From the NCBI GenBank assembly GCA_024642765.1, contig JAHEAM010000012.1, positions 1 to 18,367 of the forward strand: DNA of 18,367 nucleotides, written 5' to 3'. The notes under the pieces were generated by a model. It did no database searches. It had not been told where the DNA came from and was given only the letters and a program-made list of their open reading frames with translations. The stretch is from Planctomycetaceae bacterium (GTDB taxonomy: Bacteria; Planctomycetota; Planctomycetia; Pirellulales; Pirellulaceae). Positions 8,250 to 15,700 of the stretch are shown piece after piece (positions within the stretch are counted from its first letter, which is position 1; every line of letters starts with the position of its first letter). A program made the translations under genes and the position numbers.

Positions 8250-8900
8250 ATGTCGGAAAGTGATTCACCTACGATCGTTAAGTGGCATTCGGCTTCGGTC
8301 GAGCGAGCGCGGGGCTGCGTTGTGTGGTTCACGGGTTTGAGCGGCAGCGGCAAAAGTACGGTCGCCAATCGCGTCGATGAGTTGTTAGCCAACTTGGGGA
8401 CGCCAAGTTTTGTGTTGGATGGCGACAACGTTCGACATGGACTGAACGCCACCCCACAAATTCTTGCGCAGCGACATTCAACAGAATTCGCCGAGCGCTT
8501 CGGACTGACGTTTTCGTCGATTGATCGTGAAGAGAACATTCGCCGCATCGCTTGTGTTGCAGAGTTGTTTGTGGCCGCGGGGCTTGTGACATTGACGGCA
8601 TTTGTCAGTCCCTTCCGCCGAGATCGAGACCTAGCCCGCCAATTGGTTGTTGAGCGGGGAGGAGTCGAAGACTTCGTCGAGGTCTTTGTCGATACACCGA
8701 TCGAGATTTGCGAGACACGCGATCCTAAGGGACTTTACAAAAAAGCCCGCGCCGGGGAAATCAAGAACTTCACCGGAATCAGCGATCCCTACGAGAGCCC
8801 AAACCATCCGGAACTCCACCTCGCAGGCGGAAGCAAATCTATTGACGAATTGGCAAACGAAGTGGTTGACTACCTACGAAAAATCAAAAAAGTCTTTTGA
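8250..8900 (+). CDS. cysC: Adenylylsulfate (APS) kinase
   Basis: Phosphorylates adenosine 5'-phosphosulfate to PAPS in the cytoplasm; PAPS serves sulfate assimilation or sulfotransferases. The 216-residue product has Walker A GLSGSGKST (residues 29-37), the APS-binding DGDNVRHGLN (57-66), ENIRR, the family motif FVSPFRRDRDLAR with Ser120, and DTPIEICETRDPKGLYKKAR. Compared with E. coli CysC there is an extra segment of about 17 residues between HGLN and the DREENIRR motif. ATG 8250 is chosen because AAGGAA at 8234-8239 lies 10 bases before it; the frame extends upstream only to a GTG inside the preceding gene. No ATP sulfurylase (CysD/CysN or Sat) or PAPS reductase gene is in view, so PAPS may be made here for sulfation. 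Secure family call. Confidence 0.95.
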   Translation: MSESDSPTIVKWHSASVERARGCVVWFTGLSGSGKSTVANRVDELLANLGTPSFVLDGDNVRHGLNATPQILAQRHSTEFAERFGLTFSSIDREENIRRIACVAELFVAAGLVTLTAFVSPFRRDRDLARQLVVERGGVEDFVEVFVDTPIEICETRDPKGLYKKARAGEIKNFTGISDPYESPNHPELHLAGGSKSIDELANEVVDYLRKIKKVF

Positions 8901-9061
8901 ACGGAAGACGACCATCTGCAATAGTGCTAGCAGGAGTTTGTAAAGTGGGAAACTTTAGGTTCATTCCCTTCGAAGGAATTCCGAATTAATGGAATGCCGG
9001 TTAATACGGTCCGCTCTCAATCGAGCGTAATAAAGTTCATTTCCGCCGCCTATCGCTGAGT

Positions 9062-9078
9062 CCCCAACGGACCTGGGG
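9062..9078 (+). promoter_or_regulatory. Possible hairpin covering the glycosyltransferase ribosome binding site
   Basis: CCCCA (9062-9066) can pair with TGGGG (9074-9078), and TGGGG contains the purine-rich ribosome binding site of the gene starting at 9085. Three more weak pairs (GAG 9058-9060 with TTC 9080-9082) are possible across a mismatch. The helix is short, so this is tentative. Confidence 0.25.
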
Positions 9079-9084
9079 CTTCCT

Positions 9085-9963
9085 ATGAGCCAATTGTCTA
9101 TCGTGGTTCCCCTTTTGGGTGCGATTCCTCATTTTGAGGATACCCTCGCGTCGGTATTGCGTTACCGTCCAGCGAATTCTCAAATCATTGTTCCGCATAA
9201 TGGAAGCTATGCCGACCCATACGATTTACGAGGCGATGTCGATTTTTTGCCATGCCCATCTGCACGATTAATCGATTTTTGGAATGCAGCTTTGGCAAGT
9301 GCTGCAGGTCAATTTGTCTGTTTGTTTCGTCCGGGCATTTCTTTAGATGAAAGTTGGGAAGACAATGTTCTCGATGCGATGCAGAATCCGCGCGTCGCGT
9401 CCATTTGCCCCACGATTCAGTTTTCGAAATCGCAATTGTTTGGCATACAAATCGATACTGCTGGAACAAGGCATCTTGTCACTGGAAAACGCGCTGGTTC
9501 TACGATTGGCCCTTCATCGTATGCAGCAGTTTATCGTAATGATGCGCTCGGATGGTTGCCGCAACTGGATTCGAATTTCGACGACTGCTATCTGGATGGC
9601 GACATAGGCTTGGGGCTACGAGAGCTTGGTTTTGAAGTTGTAACGACGGATTGGATTCTCCAAGCCGATGAAGTTGCGATCCATCTCGAAAATCAACCGC
9701 ATGGTCGCTCTGCCGTTCGCGCGAAAACGCGGCATGCTTCATTCTTCAAAACAACGTCCTCCGGAATCCCACAGGATATTCTCGCTGCGATTACTGGCCA
9801 AACTTGGCGATTCAGTCATGCTTGGCAAAAGTCCTTTGGTCGAAGCGCAGAGCGAATTCTCGACCGACGCGCACAAACCCAGTTACTACGCAACCAATTG
9901 ATAATCAAGGACTTGCGTTTGAAGCAAGAAAACGCCGCAACTCGTTATCGCCGGGCAGCATAG
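9085..9963 (+). CDS. Glycosyltransferase family 2-like protein
   Basis: A 292-residue protein with a GT-A (GT2) fold: a Rossmann-like start LSIVVPLLGAIPHFEDTLAS, then a second strand IIVPHNGSYADP, both typical of GT2 enzymes. The acceptor-side segment GPSSYAAVYRNDALGWLP leads to DDCYLDGDIGLGLRELG (about 166-182), which matches the (E/D)D-x-D-L-x-x-R-x-x-x-x-G block of the family. The first acidic motif (usually D-x-D around residue 80), where GT2 enzymes bind the metal and nucleotide sugar, reads LFRPGISL, so metal-dependent catalysis is uncertain. The last 35 residues are basic and helical, probably a coiled coil. There is no signal peptide or membrane segment, so the protein is likely cytoplasmic. 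ATG 9085 has CTGGGG six bases upstream. It lies 184 bases after cysC and may or may not be cotranscribed. Donor and acceptor are unknown. Confidence 0.8.
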   Translation: MSQLSIVVPLLGAIPHFEDTLASVLRYRPANSQIIVPHNGSYADPYDLRGDVDFLPCPSARLIDFWNAALASAAGQFVCLFRPGISLDESWEDNVLDAMQNPRVASICPTIQFSKSQLFGIQIDTAGTRHLVTGKRAGSTIGPSSYAAVYRNDALGWLPQLDSNFDDCYLDGDIGLGLRELGFEVVTTDWILQADEVAIHLENQPHGRSAVRAKTRHASFFKTTSSGIPQDILAAITGQTWRFSHAWQKSFGRSAERILDRRAQTQLLRNQLIIKDLRLKQENAATRYRRAA

Positions 9964-10055
9964 CCCGTTTTTGCCGCTAGATCGGCGCATGGCAAAAAAT
10001 TGTCCATGTCCAAATATGGCCAGCTTTGATTCGTTCCAATCCTTAAGATAAAGGA

Positions 10056-11450
10056 ATGAAAATCAATGGTGTCGTGACAACAGGAATATATTGCCGGGCC
10101 GGTTGTGGTGCAAAACCCAAGGCCGAGAATATTCGACCAATGCCCAATGCCCTGGCCGCGATGGTTGCAGGCTATCGGCCTTGCCTGCTCTGCCGACCCG
10201 ATCGCCTACCGGATTTTGGATTGCAGCAACCAGCCGATGAAATTGCCCAAGCCGTTCGCTTGATCGCGGAGGGATTCTTGGATCATTCGACTACTGATCA
10301 ACTGGCGCAGCGAATCGGCTACAGCACTCGCCATCTTGTCCGCTTATTCGAAAAGCACATCGGTGCAACGCCTGATTTTGTTGCCCGCGCTCAGCGAGCT
10401 CATTTAGCAAGGCGGCTTCTAGACGATTCGCATTTGACGATCACCCAAATTGCGTTTAGTGCCGGTTTCTCAAGTCTGCGCCAAATGAATCGCGTTGTTC
10501 GCGAGTTGTTTGGCTTCAGTCCTTCGCAACTACGCGCGAAACGCTCGGAAAAGAATACTCTTGACCCACTAGATGGAGGATTGCGATTACGAATCCCGTA
10601 CGACGGACCGAGCGATTCCAGTTCCTTAATTGAGTTTTTGCGGCCGCGTGCAATTCCAGGTGTCGAAGAGGTTGTCGACGGAAAATATCTGCGAACGATG
10701 AATACCTGTGGCCATCCGGGCGTTGTCGAGGTTTGCGATGTCTCCGGGGAAAATCACTTAGACGTCACGATGCATCTTGCTACATTTGGTTCGATCGTTG
10801 AACAAGTCGACCGCGTGCGTTCATTATTTGGACTTTATCTACGCCCTGAAATCGCGATCAAAAAACTCCGACGCGATCCGATTATCGGCCGGTTGGTTCG
10901 CGAGCAAGCTGGCCTGCGATCACCTGGCACGTGGGATCGTTTCGAAACCTCCGTGCGCATCATTATCGGACAGCAAGTCAGTGTGCGTGGCGCTTCGACA
11001 TTAACGGGGCGTCTCGTGGAACGTTACGGCGAAGCGTTGCCACTGAATTTACCGGGTTCATTGCGTTTCCTTTTTCCGAGCGCCAAAGCGCTTGCAACAG
11101 CCGATATTCGCGACTTGGGGATGCCACAGTCGCGAGCCAATACGATCAAGAATTTCGCTGCCGCGATTGTTGCCGGGGATGTGGACTTGACCTTAGTTAC
11201 GTCGCTCGAAGAAACGATTGCGATGTTGGAGACTGTTCCCGGAGTTGGGCCTTGGACAGCGCATTTCATTGCTGGCCGTGTAATGGGGCACCAAGATGCG
11301 TTTCCTGTCGGCGATTTGGGGTTGCGGCGTTCAGCAGGTCAGTTGTTGGGACGATCAGTGGCCTTGTTAGAGCGAGAATTGCTAAAAATTGCAGAAGACT
11401 GGCGGCCCTATCGAGCTGTCGCCGCGAATTATTTATGGACAATAACTTAG
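10056..11450 (+). CDS. alkA: Ada N-domain / AraC HTH / AlkA fusion: DNA-3-methyladenine glycosylase II
   Basis: A 464-residue fusion for DNA alkylation repair. Residues 1-60 form the Ada zinc domain: YCRAGC (C13, C17) and CLLC (C43, C46) give the four zinc cysteines, C13 matching the methyl-phosphotriester acceptor Cys38 of E. coli Ada. An AraC-type double HTH follows (about 66-160, with IAFSAGFSSLRQMNRVVRELFGFSP). Next are an AlkA N-terminal domain (about 172-290) and an HhH-GPD glycosylase domain with LETVPGVGPW (391-400). FPVGDLG supplies the catalytic aspartate D420, equivalent to E. coli D238. The same fusion type is known in mycobacteria. The N-terminus is about 20 residues shorter than usual: an in-frame stop at 10044-10046 prevents extension, and AAGGA directly abuts the ATG with no spacer. 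The ogt gene follows after 22 bases. Confidence 0.93.
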   Translation: MKINGVVTTGIYCRAGCGAKPKAENIRPMPNALAAMVAGYRPCLLCRPDRLPDFGLQQPADEIAQAVRLIAEGFLDHSTTDQLAQRIGYSTRHLVRLFEKHIGATPDFVARAQRAHLARRLLDDSHLTITQIAFSAGFSSLRQMNRVVRELFGFSPSQLRAKRSEKNTLDPLDGGLRLRIPYDGPSDSSSLIEFLRPRAIPGVEEVVDGKYLRTMNTCGHPGVVEVCDVSGENHLDVTMHLATFGSIVEQVDRVRSLFGLYLRPEIAIKKLRRDPIIGRLVREQAGLRSPGTWDRFETSVRIIIGQQVSVRGASTLTGRLVERYGEALPLNLPGSLRFLFPSAKALATADIRDLGMPQSRANTIKNFAAAIVAGDVDLTLVTSLEETIAMLETVPGVGPWTAHFIAGRVMGHQDAFPVGDLGLRRSAGQLLGRSVALLERELLKIAEDWRPYRAVAANYLWTIT

Positions 11451-11472
11451 GAATCCAAAAAGGGGTGAAGTG

Positions 11473-12015
11473 ATGCGATCAACTACAAACATCGTTAAGC
11501 AAACGATCGGTTCCATTATGTTCAAATCGACAATACTAAGTCCCGTCGGCGAGTTGCATGGCTTCGCCAATGAGGCTGGCCTGCATGCATTGCTTTGGCA
11601 AAACGAGATGGTGGTCCAAATGAGTCGCGATGCCAACCTCGTTTCAGCGAACGAGCATCCAATATTCAAGAAGTTGGAAAAGCAGCTGCAAGAATATTTC
11701 TCTGGTTCTCGGCAACGATTTGACATCCCCGTTTGTTTGCAAGGCACGGATTTTCAAAAGGCGGCTTGGCGGGCACTTGCAGAAATTCCGTATGGAGAAA
11801 CACGCAGTTATCGACAGCAAGCTGCTGCGATCGGTCGCCCCAAGGCCATTCGCGCGATCGGTGCGGCTAATGGAAGGAACCCCATTCCAATTCTATTTCC
11901 GTGTCACCGAGTGATCGGAGCCGACGGTAGTCTCACCGGCTTCGGCGGCGGCATCGACAACAAAAAATTTCTACTTGCGCTCGAATCTAAAAACACGAAT
12001 TTAGCAGAGTATTAA
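11473..12015 (+). CDS. ogt: Methylated-DNA--[protein]-cysteine S-methyltransferase
   Basis: Suicide repair protein that moves the alkyl group from O6-alkylguanine (and O4-alkylthymine) in DNA to its own cysteine. It has 180 residues from ATG 11473, with AGGGG seven bases upstream; a GTG at 11470 would add one residue. The C-terminal DNA-binding domain begins near TDFQKAAWRALAEIPYGETR and continues with GRPKAIRAIGAANGRNP, carrying the arginine finger and Asn hinge. The active-site PCHRV motif (acceptor C144) follows, then GSLTGFGGG. The N-terminal ribonuclease-like domain (about 16-90) is typical of Ogt/AdaB. It is expected to be cotranscribed with the upstream Ada-AlkA fusion, whose HTH may activate both genes after methylation. 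Its stop codon is 3 bases from that of the convergent sulfatase gene. Confidence 0.96.
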   Translation: MRSTTNIVKQTIGSIMFKSTILSPVGELHGFANEAGLHALLWQNEMVVQMSRDANLVSANEHPIFKKLEKQLQEYFSGSRQRFDIPVCLQGTDFQKAAWRALAEIPYGETRSYRQQAAAIGRPKAIRAIGAANGRNPIPILFPCHRVIGADGSLTGFGGGIDNKKFLLALESKNTNLAEY

Positions 12016-12018
12016 TGG

Positions 12019-13629
12019 CTACCGGCTTCTCCCGGAAGCCTTCGTTTCGTCCAGTTGGATTTTGAGTTTTTGGACGATTTCGGGATGCTCGAAGAATAGG
12101 TTTGTCGTCTCACCCGGGTCGTTGTCGAGGTCGAAGAGTTGGCCGGTGGCGCTGGGGGCCGTTTCGGGAAGAGCGAACGGCTGGAGTTCAAGGCTCTTAT
12201 CATAATTATTACCGCCCGAGCCGACGTGATCGAGGTACTTCCACTGGCCGCTGCGAATTGCCAAATACCGCGCCCCGCCAAACGCTTGTTGCAAAATAAA
12301 CGGCCGGATCGGCGCATCAGCTTTCCCCAAATACGCTGGCAACATATTGAAGCTGTCTTCAGCAGCGTCTTCAGGCAATTCAAATTCTGTGATTGCAGCA
12401 ATGGTGGCCATGACGTCAGTTAAGCTCGTTAGTTGTTGACATTCGGAATTGGGTTTGACTTTTCCAGGCCAACGCACGATGAAAGGCACACGATGGCCGC
12501 CCTCCCACTGGTCGCGTTTCACGCCGCGCCATGGCCGAGCGCCGTCGTGATCGTGATCGGCACGCATGTGAATCACGCTTGTCGTTTCAGGCCCGTTGTC
12601 GCTTGTGAATATGATCAGCGTGTCGTCTGCTACACCAAGTTTTTCCAATGTGCCAAGCAGTTCGCCGACAATCCAATCAAGTTCATAGATAAAGTCGCCA
12701 TGAGGGCCGGCGTTCGATTTTCCTTGGAACTGTTCTGCAGGAAAAGACGGAAGATGCACGGCTTGCGCGGCATGGTACAGGAAGAAAGGCTTGCCCGGTT
12801 TGGTGCGAACGTGGTTTTCGAGGAATTGCTGACTCTTCTTTAAAAAGATTAGGTCAACGTCCTCCATGGAAAAATCAGGTGCGATCTGTCCAGCCCGACA
12901 GTCGTTGGCGTAGGGATGTTTCGGCAAGCGAGCCTTGTCGATACGCTGGACCGGTGGTGTCGGAATATGGTCGCCGTCGATGAAGGCGTACAGCCAGTCG
13001 GTCGTTGGACAGCAGGCAGTTCCAAAAAAGGAATCGAATCCATTGTCGAGCGGACCGCCGTCGATCCGCCGCGAGAAGTCTACGTTTTTGATCGCTTCCA
13101 CGCCGTTGTCTCGGACCGCGACGCCATTGTTATCGTAAAACGTCATGCCGATGTGCCACTTGCCGACGGCTGCCGTTGAGTAGCCCTTGTCGCGAAGCAA
13201 CTCGGGCAGAGTCAACCTGTCGGGCTCAATCAATGAGGGACCACCAATTCCAGTAAACACCGTTCCGCCTCGAGGAATTCGAAATGCCATTTGTCCAGTC
13301 ATTAGGCTGTAGCGAGTCGGCGTGCAAACTGTCGCCGGACTGTGAGCATCCGTGAATCTCATCCCTGAATGGGCCAACTCATCAATATTCGCTGTCGAAA
13401 TGCGAGATTTTTCGTTGTAGCAACTCACGTCGCCGTATCCTAAATCATCCGCGAGGATCAAGACAATATTGGGCAAGTCATCGGCGGAAACTAGCGAAGA
13501 ACCCATCAGGTAGATGGAAACCACCACGATAGCAAACCGCCAACAAATTAGACTGGTGGTTTCAATCCATTGTAAAGAAGTCATAGCAAGCTTTCGAAAA
13601 AGTGGTCGTTTTTGAAGACAAACCGACAT
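12019..13629 (-). CDS. Secreted formylglycine-dependent sulfatase (S1 family)
   Basis: Arylsulfatase-type hydrolase of sulfate esters, 536 residues from ATG 13629. A second candidate start, ATG 13584, removes 15 residues and leaves a more ordinary signal peptide. The hydrophobic stretch FAIVVVSIYLMGSSLVSA predicts export. Catalytic features are complete: ADDLGYGD (D61, D62 as calcium ligands), CTPTR (C102, the Cys of the C-x-P-x-R formylglycine motif), GKWHIG (K157, H159), H292 in AVHLP, and TSDNGPE (D344, N345). The matured formylglycine requires a formylglycine-generating enzyme, which is not in this window. Planctomycetes carry many such sulfatases for sulfated marine polysaccharides, but the substrate cannot be read here. 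The gene is separated from the upstream minus-strand operon by a long hairpin and appears to have its own promoter. Confidence 0.95.
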   Translation of the reverse strand: MSVCLQKRPLFRKLAMTSLQWIETTSLICWRFAIVVVSIYLMGSSLVSADDLPNIVLILADDLGYGDVSCYNEKSRISTANIDELAHSGMRFTDAHSPATVCTPTRYSLMTGQMAFRIPRGGTVFTGIGGPSLIEPDRLTLPELLRDKGYSTAAVGKWHIGMTFYDNNGVAVRDNGVEAIKNVDFSRRIDGGPLDNGFDSFFGTACCPTTDWLYAFIDGDHIPTPPVQRIDKARLPKHPYANDCRAGQIAPDFSMEDVDLIFLKKSQQFLENHVRTKPGKPFFLYHAAQAVHLPSFPAEQFQGKSNAGPHGDFIYELDWIVGELLGTLEKLGVADDTLIIFTSDNGPETTSVIHMRADHDHDGARPWRGVKRDQWEGGHRVPFIVRWPGKVKPNSECQQLTSLTDVMATIAAITEFELPEDAAEDSFNMLPAYLGKADAPIRPFILQQAFGGARYLAIRSGQWKYLDHVGSGGNNYDKSLELQPFALPETAPSATGQLFDLDNDPGETTNLFFEHPEIVQKLKIQLDETKASGRSR

Positions 13630-13734
13630 CGCTTCAGAAATCCTAATTTAGTCAATTTACCGTAAACAGAAGAGTGACGATATTTGCCCAACACAAGAAA
13701 AGGCCGCTTCTCACAAAACGCCAAGTACAAGTAC

Positions 13735-13807
13735 AAAAAAACAGCAAAAAAACGACACGTCTCGGTGAACGCCACCACTACCTCGAAGAGGTAGTGGTGG
13801 CGTCACC
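13735..13807 (-). terminator. Long hairpin with trailing T-tracts (possible terminator of the M20-serS-vanZ operon)
   Basis: GCCACCACTACCTC (13771-13784) and GAGGTAGTGGTGGC (13788-13801) form a perfect 14-bp stem around a GAA loop. The helix extends outward to 13764 and 13807 by six more pairs with one bulged A at 13768, about 20 bp in all. On the minus strand, downstream of the vanZ-like gene, it is followed by two T7 tracts (13746-13752 and 13735-13741). The first T-tract begins 11 bases past the stem base, farther than in standard intrinsic terminators, so another role, such as an mRNA-stabilising structure or a dispersed palindromic repeat, is possible. Confidence 0.5.
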
Positions 13808-13920
13808 AAGAAGCAGTCAAAAAACTTTTCTTAATCTGAGGCAGAATGAGTCTCGTTACGCTTTGGAAATAGTTGCGTTTTCTGTCCAATGGTAAATTAA
13901 AGAGGAGTAGACGCAGTCTA

Positions 13921-14364
13921 TCAAGGCAAGTCAGTAGCAAGATTTTGTTTACGGATGCCGAGCCATTGTGCGATCGGCAACGCGAGGCTGCCCAGTACAA
14001 GTATTCCCGCAAGGTTACAGGCCAGATCAAGTAAATCAAAGGTTCGATTGGGAAAAAGCTTTTGCGAGAATTCTTCCATTGTCGTTAACAGAATCAGTGC
14101 CAACGAACCTGTCGGGAAAGCGAGCCACCCTAAGCGAACGAGCCTTGTGCCCAACGAAAGATTAACCAAAAACGCCAATAATCCGACCAGCACAAAATGC
14201 ATCGACTTGTCGCCGACTCGGCGCTGGACCCAATTGAATTGAGGAACAAAATAATTATTGGTCGCGCAGAAAATTACGAAACCGATAAACAACAAATAGA
14301 CACAGGTAATGATCCGAATGATACGTTTGATTTGCAGCGTTTTGTTTGGAGCGCCGGCAATCAT
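13921..14364 (-). CDS. VanZ-like integral membrane protein
   Basis: A 147-residue membrane protein with about four transmembrane segments: roughly residues 16-35, 55-71, 77-94 and 114-133. It has the VanZ-family signature of a polar DKSMHF motif at the start of the second helix, and EEFSQKLFPNRTFDLLDLAC then NLAGILV in the last part. The family is named for VanZ, which gives low-level teicoplanin resistance in enterococci, but the biochemical role of most members is unknown; similar small proteins are common as lone genes. Its ATG overlaps the serS stop codon (ATGA, 14361-14364), so it is almost certainly translated by coupling to serS. The family call is good; function is open. Confidence 0.85.
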   Translation of the reverse strand: MIAGAPNKTLQIKRIIRIITCVYLLFIGFVIFCATNNYFVPQFNWVQRRVGDKSMHFVLVGLLAFLVNLSLGTRLVRLGWLAFPTGSLALILLTTMEEFSQKLFPNRTFDLLDLACNLAGILVLGSLALPIAQWLGIRKQNLATDLP

Positions 14365-15644
14365 ACGGTTCCTAGCTGCGTGCGGCCGATAATGGTTTGT
14401 AAGCAGGCGGGCACTCGAACTGTCCCGTCAGCGTTTTGATGATTTTCGAGCACCGCAATCAAGGCTCTACTCAAGGCGATCGCCGTCCCATTGAGAGTGT
14501 GAACAAAGTGAGTTCCTTTTTCACCAGGATTTTTGTACCGGATGTTCAGTCGGCGCGCTTGGTAGTCTGTGCAATTCGAGGTACTTGTGACTTCGCCCCA
14601 CTCCCCACCTTCACCTCGTCCCGGCATCCAAGCCTCCAGGTCATACTTCCGATAGGCGGGACCGCCCAAATCACCCGTGGCGGTATCGACCACACGATAG
14701 GGAATTTCCAGAGCATCAAACAGGTCGCATTCGATTTGTTTTAGTTCCTGATGCATTGCTTCGCTCTGTGCTGGCGTTGTGAAGCCAAACATTTCGACTT
14801 TTGTAAACTGATGAACGCGATACAGGCCGCGTGACGCGCGACCGGCAGCACCGGCCTCGGTTCGATAGCAATGACTGATGCCGCAAATCCTGAGAGGCAA
14901 CTCTTCGCTACTAAGAATTTGATTTGCATACAGGCCGCCGAGAGTGATTTCCGCAGTACCGACGAGAGAAAGGTTCATACCATCGATGCTGTAGACCTGC
15001 GTTTCAGGTCCACGCGGCATGAAACCAATGCCCTGCAAAATGGAGTCATGCGCCAGGTCAGGAGTGATTGTTGGGAGGAATCCGCGTTTCACAAGTTCTT
15101 GAACGGTCCATTGCTGCAGCGCCAAATCCAAGAGCACCAAATCGCCCTTCAGAAAATAAAAGCCTGCGCCTGTCGTTCGCGCTCCGCCCTCGAAATCGAT
15201 CCAGTTCCACTTTTCGCCTAGTTCCAAATGGTCCAAGGCATTGAATTCAAATTTGCGGATCGGTGTTTTTCCACGACTGATCTCAAGGTTCGCTTGGTCG
15301 TCACCACCAACAGGTGCATCGGGGTGTGCCATGTTGGGCACCGTCAATTCGATTTCGTGAATTTGTGCGTCGAGTTGATCGTGATCTTGTTGCGCCTGGT
15401 CCTTGGCGTCGCGCAAGCGGCGGCCTTCTTCCTTCCGCTCGTTTCGTTCCGCTTCGTCTTTTGCCTTGCCGATGCCTTTTGAGACTTCATTGGATTTGCG
15501 GTTGAGGTCTTCCACTAGTTGAAGTTTTTCACGCCTCAGCATTTCAAGTTGCACTAATTGCTCAACGTCCGAATGAACGCCACGGTTTTTGCAATTGGTT
15601 GTGACGGCAGCCAGATTGTCGATGATAAATTTTCGGTCGAGCAT
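14361..15644 (-). CDS. serS: Seryl-tRNA synthetase
   Basis: Class II aminoacyl-tRNA synthetase charging tRNA-Ser (and tRNA-Sec where present) with serine. Length 427, normal for bacterial SerRS. The start MLDRKFI is canonical. Residues 25-105 form the long antiparallel coiled coil that reads the tRNA-Ser variable arm. GTAEI (229-233) belongs to the serine-binding motif. Motif 2 is CYRTEAGAAGRASRGLYRVHQF (about 259-280). Motif 3 lies in HTLNGTAIALSRALIAVLEN, near residues 383-402. EVTSTSNCTDYQARR precedes it, as in the family. No good Shine-Dalgarno sequence is visible before ATG 15644. The gene sits 56 bases after the M20 dipeptidase gene and overlaps the VanZ-like gene by 4 bases. No T-box or other leader is seen. 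Confidence 0.97.
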   Translation of the reverse strand: MLDRKFIIDNLAAVTTNCKNRGVHSDVEQLVQLEMLRREKLQLVEDLNRKSNEVSKGIGKAKDEAERNERKEEGRRLRDAKDQAQQDHDQLDAQIHEIELTVPNMAHPDAPVGGDDQANLEISRGKTPIRKFEFNALDHLELGEKWNWIDFEGGARTTGAGFYFLKGDLVLLDLALQQWTVQELVKRGFLPTITPDLAHDSILQGIGFMPRGPETQVYSIDGMNLSLVGTAEITLGGLYANQILSSEELPLRICGISHCYRTEAGAAGRASRGLYRVHQFTKVEMFGFTTPAQSEAMHQELKQIECDLFDALEIPYRVVDTATGDLGGPAYRKYDLEAWMPGRGEGGEWGEVTSTSNCTDYQARRLNIRYKNPGEKGTHFVHTLNGTAIALSRALIAVLENHQNADGTVRVPACLQTIIGRTQLGTV

Positions 15645-15700
15645 GATTTCAGGTTAGCTAGGGTCTCAAGTAAAAGATCGCGATTTAAGTCAAATGAAAA

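Noticed and set aside
9968..9998. TTTTTGCC ... GGCAAAAA inverted repeat as a terminator for the glycosyltransferase gene
   Set aside because: The arms give an 8-bp stem with a 15-base loop, but the right arm is followed by A residues, not a T-tract, on the plus strand; not convincing.
10931..11473. 180-codon frame overlapping the Ada-AlkA gene in another phase
   Set aside because: Cys/Arg-rich shadow of the HhH-GPD coding sequence without any motif of its own.
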